A stretch of 44,354 nucleotides of DNA, from positions 1 through 44,354 of the forward strand of contig JAEYQV010000148.1 of assembly GCA_023409835.1 (NCBI GenBank). The letters are read 5' to 3'. Position 1 is the first letter of the stretch. Each line of letters opens with the position of its first letter. The stretch comes from Bacillota bacterium. Its GTDB lineage: Bacteria > Bacillota > Clostridia > Lachnospirales > Lachnospiraceae. The notes beneath the pieces are model-generated. The model was given only the letters and a program-made list of their open reading frames with translations. It was not told the DNA's origin and did no database searches. A program made the position numbers and the translations under genes. This document shows positions 16,189 to 24,447 of this stretch, in pieces.

Positions 16189-17472
16189 GTGCGCACATTA
16201 ATAAGAAATGGATATGTGATTGATCCCGCTTCCGGAGTGGAGGGGACCTATGATGTTTTAATTGATGGGGATCGAATCGGAAGAGTTGCAAAAAATCTGG
16301 CAGCGGAAGCTTCCCGGGATACCGAGGTGATCGATGTCTCGGGCTGCTATGTGATGCCGGGCTTCATTGATCTGCATGTACATCTTAGGGAACCGGGCTT
16401 CGAGTATAAGGAAACAATCCGAACCGGTTCCCTGGCAGCGGCAGCAGGAGGGTTTACAACGATCTGTCCGATGCCGAATACGAAGCCTGCCACCGATTCT
16501 GCGGAGATGATCGGCAGAGTACTTGAACAGGCAGCAAAGGAAGGGATCGTTCATATACTGCCGATCGGAGCAGTCACTCTTGGACAGGAAGGAAAAGAAC
16601 TAACAGACATAGCTGCCATGACTAAGGCCGGTGCGGTTGCGCTGAGCGAGGACGGAAAGTCCGTTATGGATACAGCTCTATATGCGGAAGGAATGCGAAG
16701 GGCCGCACACTGCAATATCCCGGTATTCGCCCACTGCGAGGATAAGAGTCTGGTAGGCAACGGCGTTATCAATGCGGGGAAGAAGGCGCAGGAGCTTGGG
16801 CTGCCCGGAATCAGTAATGCGGTGGAGGACATTATTACCGCCAGGGATATCCTGTTGGCGAAGGAAACCGGTGTACGACTTCATCTCTGCCATTGCTCTA
16901 CAAGAGATAGTGTGAAAATGATAGCTTTGGCAAAGGAGGAGGGACTTAAGGTCACAGGTGAGGTATGCCCCCACCATTTTACCCTGTCGGAGGAGGATAT
17001 ACCGGGGGATAATGCTGACTATAAGATGAATCCGCCGCTCAGGTCTTTGGAGGATGTTGTCGCCCTTAAGGAAGCAATCGGGAAGGGAATTATCGATGTG
17101 ATATCAACCGATCATGCACCTCATTCGAAGGAGGAGAAGGAGAAATCCTTCCGGGAGGCACCCTTCGGAATCGTTGGACTGGAGACTGCTTTTGCACTAA
17201 CCATGACGGAGCTGGTTGAAAAGGGCTACCTGACACCGGGGCAGATGGTAGAGAAGCTAAGCGTTAATCCTGCGCGGATTCTGGGATGCGATAAGGGCAG
17301 AATTGGGGAGGGCTGCATCGCAGATCTTGTGATTGCGGATCCCGGGCAGGAATATGTGATTGACAGAAGCAGCTTCTTTTCAAAAGGTAAGAACACACCC
17401 TTTGACGGCAGAAGGGTCAGAGGAAGGATCCTGTATACCTTTGTCGGCGGTAAGCTGGTATATGAAAGCTGA
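16189..17472 (+). CDS. pyrC: Dihydroorotase
   Basis: This 427-residue zinc amidohydrolase closes carbamoyl-aspartate to dihydroorotate in de novo pyrimidine synthesis. The metal-binding DLHVHLREPG motif (about residue 60) and the catalytic Asp in STDHAPHS (about residue 305) are present, as is the GGFTTICPMPNTKP segment of type I dihydroorotases. The start is GTG with an AGGAGG site 5 nt upstream. pyrF follows after 84 bp, so the two are probably co-transcribed. Confidence 0.95.
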   Translation: MRTLIRNGYVIDPASGVEGTYDVLIDGDRIGRVAKNLAAEASRDTEVIDVSGCYVMPGFIDLHVHLREPGFEYKETIRTGSLAAAAGGFTTICPMPNTKPATDSAEMIGRVLEQAAKEGIVHILPIGAVTLGQEGKELTDIAAMTKAGAVALSEDGKSVMDTALYAEGMRRAAHCNIPVFAHCEDKSLVGNGVINAGKKAQELGLPGISNAVEDIITARDILLAKETGVRLHLCHCSTRDSVKMIALAKEEGLKVTGEVCPHHFTLSEEDIPGDNADYKMNPPLRSLEDVVALKEAIGKGIIDVISTDHAPHSKEEKEKSFREAPFGIVGLETAFALTMTELVEKGYLTPGQMVEKLSVNPARILGCDKGRIGEGCIADLVIADPGQEYVIDRSSFFSKGKNTPFDGRRVRGRILYTFVGGKLVYES

Positions 17473-17556
17473 CATAACAGGCTGAGGAGTGTTTTGCAGG
17501 AAAAGCGTTTGATGATAGATGAAGTGCAATATTGATGAATCACTGGAGGAACTGGG

Positions 17557-18483
17557 ATGATTAACAAATTAATTGAGAAGATTGAACAGTCACTGGCACC
17601 TGTTGTTGTCGGACTTGATCCGATGCTTAGCATGATACCGGATCACATTCTTACTAAGGCATACGGTGAGAAGGGGGAGAATCTTGAAGGAGCTTCGGAA
17701 GCTGTCTGGCAGTTTAACAAGGGTATCATTGATGCTACCTATGACCTGATCCCGGCGGTGAAGCCGCAGATTGCCATGTATGAGCAGTTTGGACTGGAGG
17801 GTCTGAAGGCTTATCTTAAGACCATCGATTATGCCAGGGAGAAGGGTCTCGTAGTCATCGGAGACGTGAAACGCGGTGATATCGGTTCCACCTCGGAGGC
17901 TTATGCCACCGGACATCTGGGTAGTGTTACGATCGGAGGCAAGGCTTTCCGCGGATTTGATACGGATTTTATAACGGTTAATCCCTATCTTGGTTCTGAC
18001 GGAATACTTCCGTTCATCGAGGTGTGCCGGAAGGAGAGCAAGGGCTTATTCGTACTGGTGAAGACCTCGAATCCTTCCAGCGGAGAATTCCAGGATCAAT
18101 TGGTCGGAGACAAGCCGCTCTATGAGCTGGTCGGGCGTAAGGTGGCCGAGTGGGGTGAGCTCCATATGGGCAATTCCTACAGCCAGATCGGCGCGGTCGT
18201 AGGAGCAACCTATCCGGAGATGGGGAAGGTACTAAGGGAAATTATGCCGAAAACCTATATTCTGGTTCCGGGCTACGGAGCACAGGGAGGTAAGGCGGAG
18301 GATCTGAAATACTTCTTTAACAAGGACGGGTTGGGGGCAATTGTGAACTCCTCCAGAGGAATTATCGCTGCCTATAAGCAGAAGGGCTATGAGAAATTTA
18401 ACGGAACTACCTATGCGGATGCTTCCAGACAGGCAGTCATTGATATGAGGGAGGACCTTAAGAAGGCCTGGGTTTCCAGATAG
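17557..18483 (+). CDS. pyrF: Orotidine-5'-phosphate decarboxylase
   Basis: This 308-residue TIM-barrel enzyme makes UMP from OMP. The catalytic K-D-x-x-D-type motif is seen in VIGDVKRGDIGSTSEAYA. The length and sequence fit the longer type 2 PyrF found in Clostridia and actinobacteria, rather than the 230-residue type. The PGYGAQGG phosphate-binding loop is intact. GGAGG precedes the ATG. The block ends at the bidirectional terminator 18543-18611. Confidence 0.94.
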   Translation: MINKLIEKIEQSLAPVVVGLDPMLSMIPDHILTKAYGEKGENLEGASEAVWQFNKGIIDATYDLIPAVKPQIAMYEQFGLEGLKAYLKTIDYAREKGLVVIGDVKRGDIGSTSEAYATGHLGSVTIGGKAFRGFDTDFITVNPYLGSDGILPFIEVCRKESKGLFVLVKTSNPSSGEFQDQLVGDKPLYELVGRKVAEWGELHMGNSYSQIGAVVGATYPEMGKVLREIMPKTYILVPGYGAQGGKAEDLKYFFNKDGLGAIVNSSRGIIAAYKQKGYEKFNGTTYADASRQAVIDMREDLKKAWVSR

Positions 18484-18542
18484 CTTAAAGCAGAATCGAA
18501 GTACTGAACGAGTAAGATATCGCAAGATATCAGTTTATATCA

Positions 18543-18611
18543 AAAAAGGATGCGTTATTTCATGATACCGGTTCCGGGATCAATGAAATATCAGCATCCT
18601 TTCATTTTTTT
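18543..18611. terminator. Bidirectional terminator between pyrF and the cyclophilin gene
   Basis: A long hairpin: AAAGGATGC (18545-18553) pairs with GCATCCTTT (18594-18602), and inner arms ATTTCAT/ATGAAAT and ACCGG/CCGGG also pair. A-rich DNA on the left and a T-run (18604-18611) on the right serve the two convergent genes. Confidence 0.9.
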
Positions 18612-18622
18612 AATCAGTCAGA

Positions 18623-19147
18623 TTACATTTTTTCAGGTTCCGGATATTCAACACCGAAGGTATCAACGGTAACCGTTTTCATGAGCTGGGGCTCCAACGG
18701 TGCATCAGAATAATCCGTCTTTGTTTCTGCGATCTTATTTACGAACTCCAGACCCTCTACAACCTTGCCGAATGCAGCGTAGGAGCCGTCCAGATGAGGA
18801 GAATCCTTATGCATAATGAAGAATTGGGAGCCTGCGGAATCGGGACGTTGGGATCTTGCCATGGAGATGACACCTGCGGTATGCTTCAGGTCATTGGTAA
18901 AATGATTATAAGAGAATTCACCCTTAATGGAATAACCCGGGCCACCCATACCGTTACCCTCCGGATCGCCACCCTGAATCATGAAGCCTCGGATTACTCT
19001 GTGAAACTTTAATCCATTGTAGAAGCCCTTATTTACCAGGGAGATAAAATTTTTCACGGTGTTTGGGGCAATATCAGGATATAGTTCAATCTTGATGAGA
19101 TCACCGTTTTGCAGCTCAATTGTTACGATGGGATTTTTCTTTTCCAT
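18623..19147 (-). CDS. Cyclophilin-type peptidyl-prolyl cis-trans isomerase
   Basis: This 174-residue single-domain cyclophilin catalyses proline isomerisation during protein folding. Signature segments are FHRVIRGFMIQGGDP, SMARSQRPDSAGSQFFI and DGSYAAFGKVVEG. No signal peptide is seen, so it is cytoplasmic. The frame opens at 19153, but AAGGA is only 1 nt from that ATG and 7 nt from the in-frame ATG at 19147, which I therefore choose. It is convergent with pyrF. Confidence 0.93.
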   Translation of the reverse strand: MEKKNPIVTIELQNGDLIKIELYPDIAPNTVKNFISLVNKGFYNGLKFHRVIRGFMIQGGDPEGNGMGGPGYSIKGEFSYNHFTNDLKHTAGVISMARSQRPDSAGSQFFIMHKDSPHLDGSYAAFGKVVEGLEFVNKIAETKTDYSDAPLEPQLMKTVTVDTFGVEYPEPEKM

Positions 19148-19256
19148 ACACATGTCCTTTCAAAAATGTTATATGACAGAAAGCCTGTAATTGGCCTTTT
19201 GCTGGTAAATATAACATAACGCCCGAGATTCGTCAATAATGTAAAATAAATATATA

Positions 19257-19320
19257 AATCTCGAATGTAAAATAAATCTTATCAATCTCGAATATAAATA
19301 AATCTTATCAATCTCGAAGG
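19257..19320. repeat. 26-27 bp AT-rich direct repeats at the 3' end of the P450 gene
   Basis: AATCTCGAAT...AAATCTTATC begins at 19257 and 19284, and a third AATCTCGAA begins at 19310, inside the last codons of the P450 gene. The repeat therefore seems to have grown from the end of that reading frame. Confidence 0.75.
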
Positions 19321-20567
19321 ATAACATCTGTTATGATAAATCCGCTTGCAGGCCGGGTAGGCATCCTTCTTAAATCATAGCCGAAATCCTGATAAGGTAC
19401 AGAATATATTAATTTGCCGGTAAGGAATTCCATACTGGCCTTTATGAGTTCCACAGTAATCCATTCTCCCGGGCAACGATGACCGCTCTCCGGGTCTCCT
19501 CCGCCCTGAGGAACAAAATCATAGGGATTGCCATCCCGGAACAGAAAATGTTCGGGCCAGAACCGATAGGGATTCTTCCATATTCTCGGATCATGATTGG
19601 TGCCATAGAGATCAAGAAAAACTAAGGTACCCTTCTTAAAATAATAATTGTTATAGAGAAGATCATGTTTCACTTTCGCTCCGAGAAACGGTGCAAAGGG
19701 ATAAAATCTGCGGATTTCCTGAGCAAACATATGGGAGTAGTTACCTTCTTCAGCCTGAAGCTTTCGCTTGCAGGCGGGATGTAGCTGTAAAGCGAGAGCA
19801 CCGAAGGTGACATAGGTAGCGATGGCGGTAATCGGCCGGAGAATGTTGATCAGCTCTATTCCAGCCATTTTGGCGTCCAAAAGCTTATGCTTTAAGTCTC
19901 TGTGGAAGGACATCTGATTAAGTGCGGTATTCTCCGGTATCTTGATAATGCCATACCTGACCTGACGAATGATACTCTCCATCCAGGATTCTGTTCTGCG
20001 TCTGGCTTGACGGCCCTTCAAATGGCGGGGACCCACTGCACCGAAGGAGTCAATCATTGCGGACATATCCCTGGCTCTCAAACCGATTTCTCGGCGTGTG
20101 AACGGAACCCCAGCCCATCGTAAGGCGGCCCGGCACATAACGATACTCGCCTCGTCATAAAGAACAATGCTCTCACGGTTCATAAAGCGCATGGCGGCTT
20201 TCATCCACTCTTTTTTCGTAATGGTGATAAGTCGGTCAATATAATCCGGAGTCATCAGAGACATAAACAGGCTCTTACGATTGGAATGCTCTCCTCCCTC
20301 CAGTGTCTGGATCGCCTTCACACCAAACAATGACTTTTGAATACGCATCGGCATAACACCCGTACGTGTGAATAGATGCTTATTATAAAATAGCTCGGCT
20401 GCATTTTCTCCGCTCATACAGATCACCCGTTTACCCATCAGCCGGGTTTCGAATATGTCAGAGTGAAGCTTGCTGCAACGGCTCGGAATATATAGATAAC
20501 CCTCCATTAGAAGCTTAATGGTCTGATCCAGACATTTTTCTTTCGGAATGGCCTTTTTTATCGTCAT
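19308..20567 (-). CDS. CYP152-like cytochrome P450 (fatty-acid peroxygenase type)
   Basis: This 419-residue P450 has the heme-binding loop FVPQGGGDPESGHRCPGEW with Cys365 as axial ligand and the K-helix E-I-R-R. The I-helix carries the Arg244-Pro245 pair (INILRPITAIA) that replaces the usual acid-alcohol pair and marks H2O2-using fatty-acid peroxygenases (P450BSbeta, SPalpha, OleT). The GHRCPGEW segment is also typical of that group. These enzymes hydroxylate or decarboxylate fatty acids without a reductase. A P450 in an anaerobic genome is unusual; a role in peroxide use or lipid modification is possible. The hydroxylation/decarboxylation outcome cannot be predicted. Confidence 0.88.
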   Translation of the reverse strand: MTIKKAIPKEKCLDQTIKLLMEGYLYIPSRCSKLHSDIFETRLMGKRVICMSGENAAELFYNKHLFTRTGVMPMRIQKSLFGVKAIQTLEGGEHSNRKSLFMSLMTPDYIDRLITITKKEWMKAAMRFMNRESIVLYDEASIVMCRAALRWAGVPFTRREIGLRARDMSAMIDSFGAVGPRHLKGRQARRRTESWMESIIRQVRYGIIKIPENTALNQMSFHRDLKHKLLDAKMAGIELINILRPITAIATYVTFGALALQLHPACKRKLQAEEGNYSHMFAQEIRRFYPFAPFLGAKVKHDLLYNNYYFKKGTLVFLDLYGTNHDPRIWKNPYRFWPEHFLFRDGNPYDFVPQGGGDPESGHRCPGEWITVELIKASMEFLTGKLIYSVPYQDFGYDLRRMPTRPASGFIITDVILRD

Positions 20568-20700
20568 ATGGATAATCTCCCAAATTATATAAGATGGATA
20601 TTATTATCCGCAAAGAAATACAAAAATATGATATCAGCATCAGCTGCGGGTAAAATAAGTTTTGAATTGAGATCAATTGAGATCCCTGATTCATATTCTC

Positions 20701-20729
20701 TTGTAATTTAGAGAGCGTTTATTTATAAT
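20701..20729 (+). promoter_or_regulatory. Promoter upstream of the YjbQ gene
   Basis: TTGTAA (20701-20706), a 17-bp spacer and TATAAT (20724-20729), about 100 bp upstream of the yjbQ-like start codon. Confidence 0.6.
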
Positions 20730-20831
20730 AAGTAGCAGAATAAACCAAGCTAATCCGGAGCAGGGTCAGGGCAGAGCCATTCCTGCTCATAATCGGATAT
20801 ATTGTTCATATAAGGGATGAAGGAAAGAAGG

Positions 20832-21245
20832 ATGGATAACATGAGCGGAGTTTATACCTTTGGAGTAAAAACGGACCAGCATACGGCGATGATCGATATC
20901 ACGCGTCAGGTCCAGAGCTTTGTCAGCGAGAGTAAAGTCATGAATGGCATCTGTATTGTATTTGTTCCCCATACGACAGCAGCTGTTACAATTAATGAGA
21001 ATGCTGATCCGGACGTACAACGGGACTTCATGATGGAGATGAACAAAATAGTTCCCCTGAAGGATGATTACCGTCATATGGAGGGGAATTCAGCCGCCCA
21101 TATCAAAGCAAGTATGATGGGCTTTTCCCAGACAATCATCATCGAGAATGGCAGGCTTCTCCTCGGAACCTGGCAGGGGATATACTTTATGGAATATGAC
21201 GGCCCCAGAATCCGAAAAATTCAGGTGAAAATAATCGAAGGATAA
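20832..21245 (+). CDS. YjbQ/UPF0047 family protein
   Basis: This 137-residue protein has the family hallmark VFVPHTTAAVTINENADPDV and a conserved GNSAAHIKASMMG segment. YjbQ members have weak thiamin-phosphate-synthase-like activity in E. coli, but their main role is not settled. Three in-frame ATGs are close together (20817, 20832, 20841); AAGGA 7 nt before 20832 supports that one, while 20841 is nearly as good. It stands between the P450 gene and the pyrKDE leader. Confidence 0.85.
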   Translation: MDNMSGVYTFGVKTDQHTAMIDITRQVQSFVSESKVMNGICIVFVPHTTAAVTINENADPDVQRDFMMEMNKIVPLKDDYRHMEGNSAAHIKASMMGFSQTIIIENGRLLLGTWQGIYFMEYDGPRIRKIQVKIIEG

Positions 21246-21375
21246 CCGGAGGCAAAGACAGTCATCTGACTGAAAAAACAAATCATTGTAATATGTAAAA
21301 AACAGTACAATAGTATAAAGTACAAAAAGAAAAAATGAAGGAAACATACAATTTACAAAAAATGAAAGAATTACC

Positions 21376-21404
21376 TTGTTACAACGAACGATATAGGATA
21401 TAAT
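21376..21404 (+). promoter_or_regulatory. Promoter of the pyrK-pyrD-pyrE transcript
   Basis: TTGTTA (21376-21381), a 17-bp spacer and TATAAT (21399-21404). Initiation would be near 21411, leaving an approximately 400-nt leader that contains the whole repeat array. Confidence 0.65.
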
Positions 21405-21422
21405 GTACGCGATAAGCAAAGG

Positions 21423-21481
21423 GCTGTATCCACATCTGCGGACGGAAACGAAAGTTTCCGGTCCGCAGATGTGAATACAGC
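21423..21481 (+). repeat. 59-nt near-perfect palindrome in the pyrKDE leader
   Basis: GCTGTAT-CACATCTGCGGAC-GGAAAC pairs with GTTTCC-GTCCGCAGATGTG-ATACAGC around a GAAA tetraloop, with only two single-base interruptions. No T-run follows, so it is not a simple terminator. Confidence 0.9.
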
Positions 21482-21500
21482 ACGCGCAACGCGAGCGAAA

Positions 21501-21785
21501 AGCCAATGTAATTGGCTTGGAGCGAGTGATGCGAGGTGCGAAGCACCGTGCTTATCGCGAAAAGCGGAAATGCCAAAGCCAATGTAATTGGCTTGGAGCG
21601 AGTGATGCGAGGTGCGAAGCACCGTGCTTATCGCGAAAAGCAGAACTGCCAAAGCCAATGCAATTGGCTTGGAGCGAGTGATGCAAGGTGCGAAGCACCG
21701 TGCTTATCGCGAAAAGCAGAACTGCCGAAGCCAATGTAATTGGCTTGGAGCGAGTGATGCAAGGTGCGAAGCGCCGTGCTTATAT
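21501..21785 (+). repeat. Array of four 76-bp structured tandem repeats before pyrK
   Basis: Copies start at 21501, 21577, 21653 and 21729, a constant 76-bp period; the fourth is cut after CGTGCTTAT. Each unit contains the palindrome AAGCCAAT-GTA-ATTGGCTT (one or two bases vary) and the hairpin GGTGC-GAA-GCACC (one unit GCGCC). GCTTATCGCG between units is the reverse complement of CGCGATAAGC at 21409. The period is not a multiple of three, and open frames across it are by-products. The array lies between the promoter at 21376 and pyrK. Confidence 0.95.
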
Positions 21786-21809
21786 TTACGTCCCTTAAGG
21801 AGAACATGA

Positions 21810-22574
21810 ATGGTACCGAACAAGAAGAGAATCATGATAACAGAAAATATCATGCTAGCTGATGGAATTTACAGTATGTGGCTGGAGGATAAGGAAACCG
21901 CCGAAGCAGCAGTACCGGGACAATTCGTATCCCTATATAGCAACGATGGCAGCAGGCTTCTGCCAAGACCCATCAGTATCTGTGAAATAGATAAGAAGAA
22001 AGGGAGAATCCGTTTAGTTTACCGGGTCGTAGGTAAGGGAACCGATGAATTTTCTAAGCTTACCGTAGGGAATACGGTAGAGGCCATGGGACCGCTTGGC
22101 AACGGCTTCACCCCGGAGGGGAGCAAAGCCCTGATTATCGGAGGCGGAATTGGTATCCCCCCCATGCTGGAGCTTTCCAAGAGGATATCCTGTAATAAGA
22201 CCATTGTTCTTGGATACCGGGATACGACCTTCTTAAACAATGAATTTGAAGCCTATGGCTGTGTATATCTGTCCACGGAGGATGGAAGTGCAGGAACAAA
22301 AGGAAATGTTCTGGATGCTATCCGGGAACATGCTCTTGAGGCAGATATCATCTATGCCTGCGGGCCTACACCTATGCTGAAGGGAATTAAGGCCTATGCG
22401 CAGGAGCATGGAATTAAGGCTCAGCTATCCCTGGAGGAGAGGATGGCCTGTGGCATCGGGGCCTGTCTGGGTTGCATATGTAACACAAAGGATGTGGATC
22501 ATCACAGTAATGTTAAGAATAAACGGATCTGCAAGGACGGACCGGTATTCTACGCAGATGAGGTGGAGCTATGA
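21810..22574 (+). CDS. pyrK: Dihydroorotate dehydrogenase electron transfer subunit
   Basis: This 254-residue ferredoxin-reductase-like protein passes electrons from the type 1B dihydroorotate dehydrogenase (PyrD) to NAD+. It has the FAD-binding LLPRPISICEI motif near residue 50, an NAD-binding GGGIGIPPMLEL loop, and a C-terminal 2Fe-2S site with Cys214, Cys219, Cys222 and Cys241. AAGGAG precedes the ATG. pyrD overlaps its end by 4 bp. It is the first gene of a pyrK-D-E operon with a long structured leader. Confidence 0.94.
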   Translation: MVPNKKRIMITENIMLADGIYSMWLEDKETAEAAVPGQFVSLYSNDGSRLLPRPISICEIDKKKGRIRLVYRVVGKGTDEFSKLTVGNTVEAMGPLGNGFTPEGSKALIIGGGIGIPPMLELSKRISCNKTIVLGYRDTTFLNNEFEAYGCVYLSTEDGSAGTKGNVLDAIREHALEADIIYACGPTPMLKGIKAYAQEHGIKAQLSLEERMACGIGACLGCICNTKDVDHHSNVKNKRICKDGPVFYADEVEL

Positions 22575-23473
22575 ATACGAAGGTAACTCTTGCGGGAATA
22601 GAATTTAAGAATCCGGTCACTACGGCATCAGGGACCTTCGGTTCCGGAATGGAATACAGTGATTATGTTGACTTATCAAGACTCGGTGCGGTGACTACCA
22701 AGGGCGTTTCCGGTATTCCCTGGCCCGGTAACCCGACACCCAGAGTGGCAGAGACCTATGGGGGGATGCTGAACGCTATCGGCCTTCAGAATCCGGGAGC
22801 AGAGGTGTTCATTCGGCGTGATATCCCCTTCCTTAGACAATTTGATACGAAAATTATCGTCAATGTTATTGGTAAAACAACGGAAGAATACTGCGATGTG
22901 GTGGAGCGACTGGCTGATTGTGATATTGATCTGCTGGAAATTAATATATCGTGTCCGAATGTGAAAGAAGGCGGAATTGCTTTCGGTCAGGATCCGGCTC
23001 GGGTGGAGAGTATCACCTCCGAACTTAAGAAACGAGCCAAACAACCCATCATCATGAAGCTCAGCCCGAATGTGACAGATATTGCAGAGATGGCAAAAGC
23101 AGCAGAAGCGGGTGGTGCGGATGCTATTTCCCTGATTAATACGATCACAGGTATGAAGATTGATATTCAGAAGAGAAAGTTCCTTCTGTCTAATAAAACC
23201 GGCGGATTATCCGGGCCTCCAATTAAGCCGATTGCCGTAAGAATGGTTTATCAGGCAGCGAAGGCTGTGAGGCTTCCTGTCATTGGAATGGGTGGTATTA
23301 TGAACGCGGAGGATGCACTGGAATTTATCATGGCCGGTGCTACCATGGTGTCGGTTGGAACCGCCAATTTTGTAAATCCCAGAGCTACCATAGAGGTAAT
23401 TGAGGGGATCGAAGCCTATTTAAGACAGCAGGGGATACAGGATATCAAGGATATTATCGGTTGCGTAGATTAG
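22571..23473 (+). CDS. pyrD: Dihydroorotate dehydrogenase, catalytic subunit type 1B
   Basis: This 300-residue FMN TIM-barrel enzyme oxidises dihydroorotate to orotate. It has TTASGTFGSG at the N-terminus and the substrate loop INISCPNVKEGG with the class 1 active-site cysteine. The FMN-phosphate site (GMGGIMNAEDALEFIMAGA) is near the C-terminus. The 4-bp overlap with pyrK fits obligate complex formation. pyrE follows after 42 bp. Confidence 0.95.
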   Translation: MNTKVTLAGIEFKNPVTTASGTFGSGMEYSDYVDLSRLGAVTTKGVSGIPWPGNPTPRVAETYGGMLNAIGLQNPGAEVFIRRDIPFLRQFDTKIIVNVIGKTTEEYCDVVERLADCDIDLLEINISCPNVKEGGIAFGQDPARVESITSELKKRAKQPIIMKLSPNVTDIAEMAKAAEAGGADAISLINTITGMKIDIQKRKFLLSNKTGGLSGPPIKPIAVRMVYQAAKAVRLPVIGMGGIMNAEDALEFIMAGATMVSVGTANFVNPRATIEVIEGIEAYLRQQGIQDIKDIIGCVD

Positions 23474-23515
23474 TTAACACTTAAAGTACGGTGCTTAAGA
23501 GAATGGAGGACAGGA

Positions 23516-24193
23516 ATGGAGCAATATAAGCAGGAGTTTATTGAATTCATGGTGGATTGCGGAGTATTAAAATTCGGAGATTTCACCACGAAGAGCGGAA
23601 GAAAGACCCCTTTCTTTATTAATACCGGATTTTACCGGACGGGCTCCCAGCTGCATAGACTGGGCGGATACTATGCCAGGGCAATTAAGGATAAATTCGG
23701 TGCGGATTTTGATCTCTTGTTTGGCCCGGCGTACAAAGGAATTCCCCTTAGTGTGGCGGCAGCGATTGCTATCAGCGATCTGTATGGGAAGGATGTCAAA
23801 TACTGCTCCAATCGTAAGGAAGTAAAGGATCATGGTGATACCGGAATACTGCTGGGTTCACCGATTACTGAGGGTGACAGAATCATAATCATTGAGGATG
23901 TGACAACAGCAGGCACCTCCATCGGAGAAACGATGCCGATCATAAACGCACAGGGGAAGGTACAGGTTCTTGGACTGGTGGTATCCGTTGACCGGATGGA
24001 GCGCGGACAGGGAACGAAGTCTGCATTATCTGAAATTGAAGAAAATTATGGAATTGCAACCACAGCAATCGTTACAATGAAAGAAGTAGTTGAGCATTTA
24101 TACAATAAACCTTATCAAGGTAGAATAATAATCGATGATACACTGAAATCAGCAATCGATGCTTATTATGAGCAATATGGTGTTCGTTCTTAA
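23516..24193 (+). CDS. pyrE: Orotate phosphoribosyltransferase
   Basis: This 225-residue enzyme joins orotate and PRPP to give OMP, the PyrF substrate. The PRPP-binding motif IIIIEDVTTAGTSIGE is intact near residue 125. The N-terminal segment LKFGDFTTKSGRKTPFFIN is typical of the longer PyrE. GGAGG precedes the ATG. A 50-residue membrane protein gene follows before the terminator. Confidence 0.95.
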   Translation: MEQYKQEFIEFMVDCGVLKFGDFTTKSGRKTPFFINTGFYRTGSQLHRLGGYYARAIKDKFGADFDLLFGPAYKGIPLSVAAAIAISDLYGKDVKYCSNRKEVKDHGDTGILLGSPITEGDRIIIIEDVTTAGTSIGETMPIINAQGKVQVLGLVVSVDRMERGQGTKSALSEIEENYGIATTAIVTMKEVVEHLYNKPYQGRIIIDDTLKSAIDAYYEQYGVRS

Positions 24194-24217
24194 CACCCAT
24201 TAAAAGGAGGATGTATT

Positions 24218-24370
24218 ATGATGGAGAAAATTTACCACACAATGAAGTCTGTTGGTGTATGGAATCTGGTACTTGGAATTCTGTTGATTATTGCAGGATT
24301 ATTTGCAGGTATTTTTATGATTTTAAATGGAGCAAGGCTTCTTAAGAAGAAATCAGAGCTCTTATTTTAA
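24218..24370 (+). CDS. 50-residue single-helix membrane protein after pyrE
   Basis: A small ORF with an excellent AAAAGGAGG site starts 24 bp after pyrE (two adjacent ATGs, 24218 and 24221) and ends at TAA 24370. The product has one long hydrophobic stretch (about residues 14-39, VWNLVLGILLIIAGLFAGIF and on) and a positively charged C-terminus, LLKKKSELLF. Before the terminator it shares the pyrKDE transcript. I do not recognise a family. Confidence 0.65.
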   Translation: MMEKIYHTMKSVGVWNLVLGILLIIAGLFAGIFMILNGARLLKKKSELLF

Positions 24371-24408
24371 TCTGTGATTTTATGTTACTAAGTACTATAC
24401 GTATTCAG

Positions 24409-24447
24409 GGAGCAGAAGGGAAGACATCTCAGGCTGCTCCTTGTTTT
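24409..24447 (+). terminator. Terminator of the pyrKDE operon
   Basis: GGAGCAG (24409-24415) pairs with CTGCTCC (24434-24440), followed by TTGTTTT. Confidence 0.8.

Noticed and set aside
21246..21280. CAGTCA-TC-TGACTG palindrome after yjbQ as a terminator
   Set aside because: The loop is too small and A residues, not T residues, follow on the plus strand.
21501..21785. Four evenly spaced repeats looking at first like a small CRISPR array
   Set aside because: The whole 76-bp unit is repeated with no unique spacers, the unit is too long, and no cas genes are near. It is a tandem structured repeat.
21371..21809. Overlapping open frames on both strands across the 76-bp array
   Set aside because: They translate the repeat in shifting frames because 76 is not a multiple of three; there is no RBS and no family similarity.
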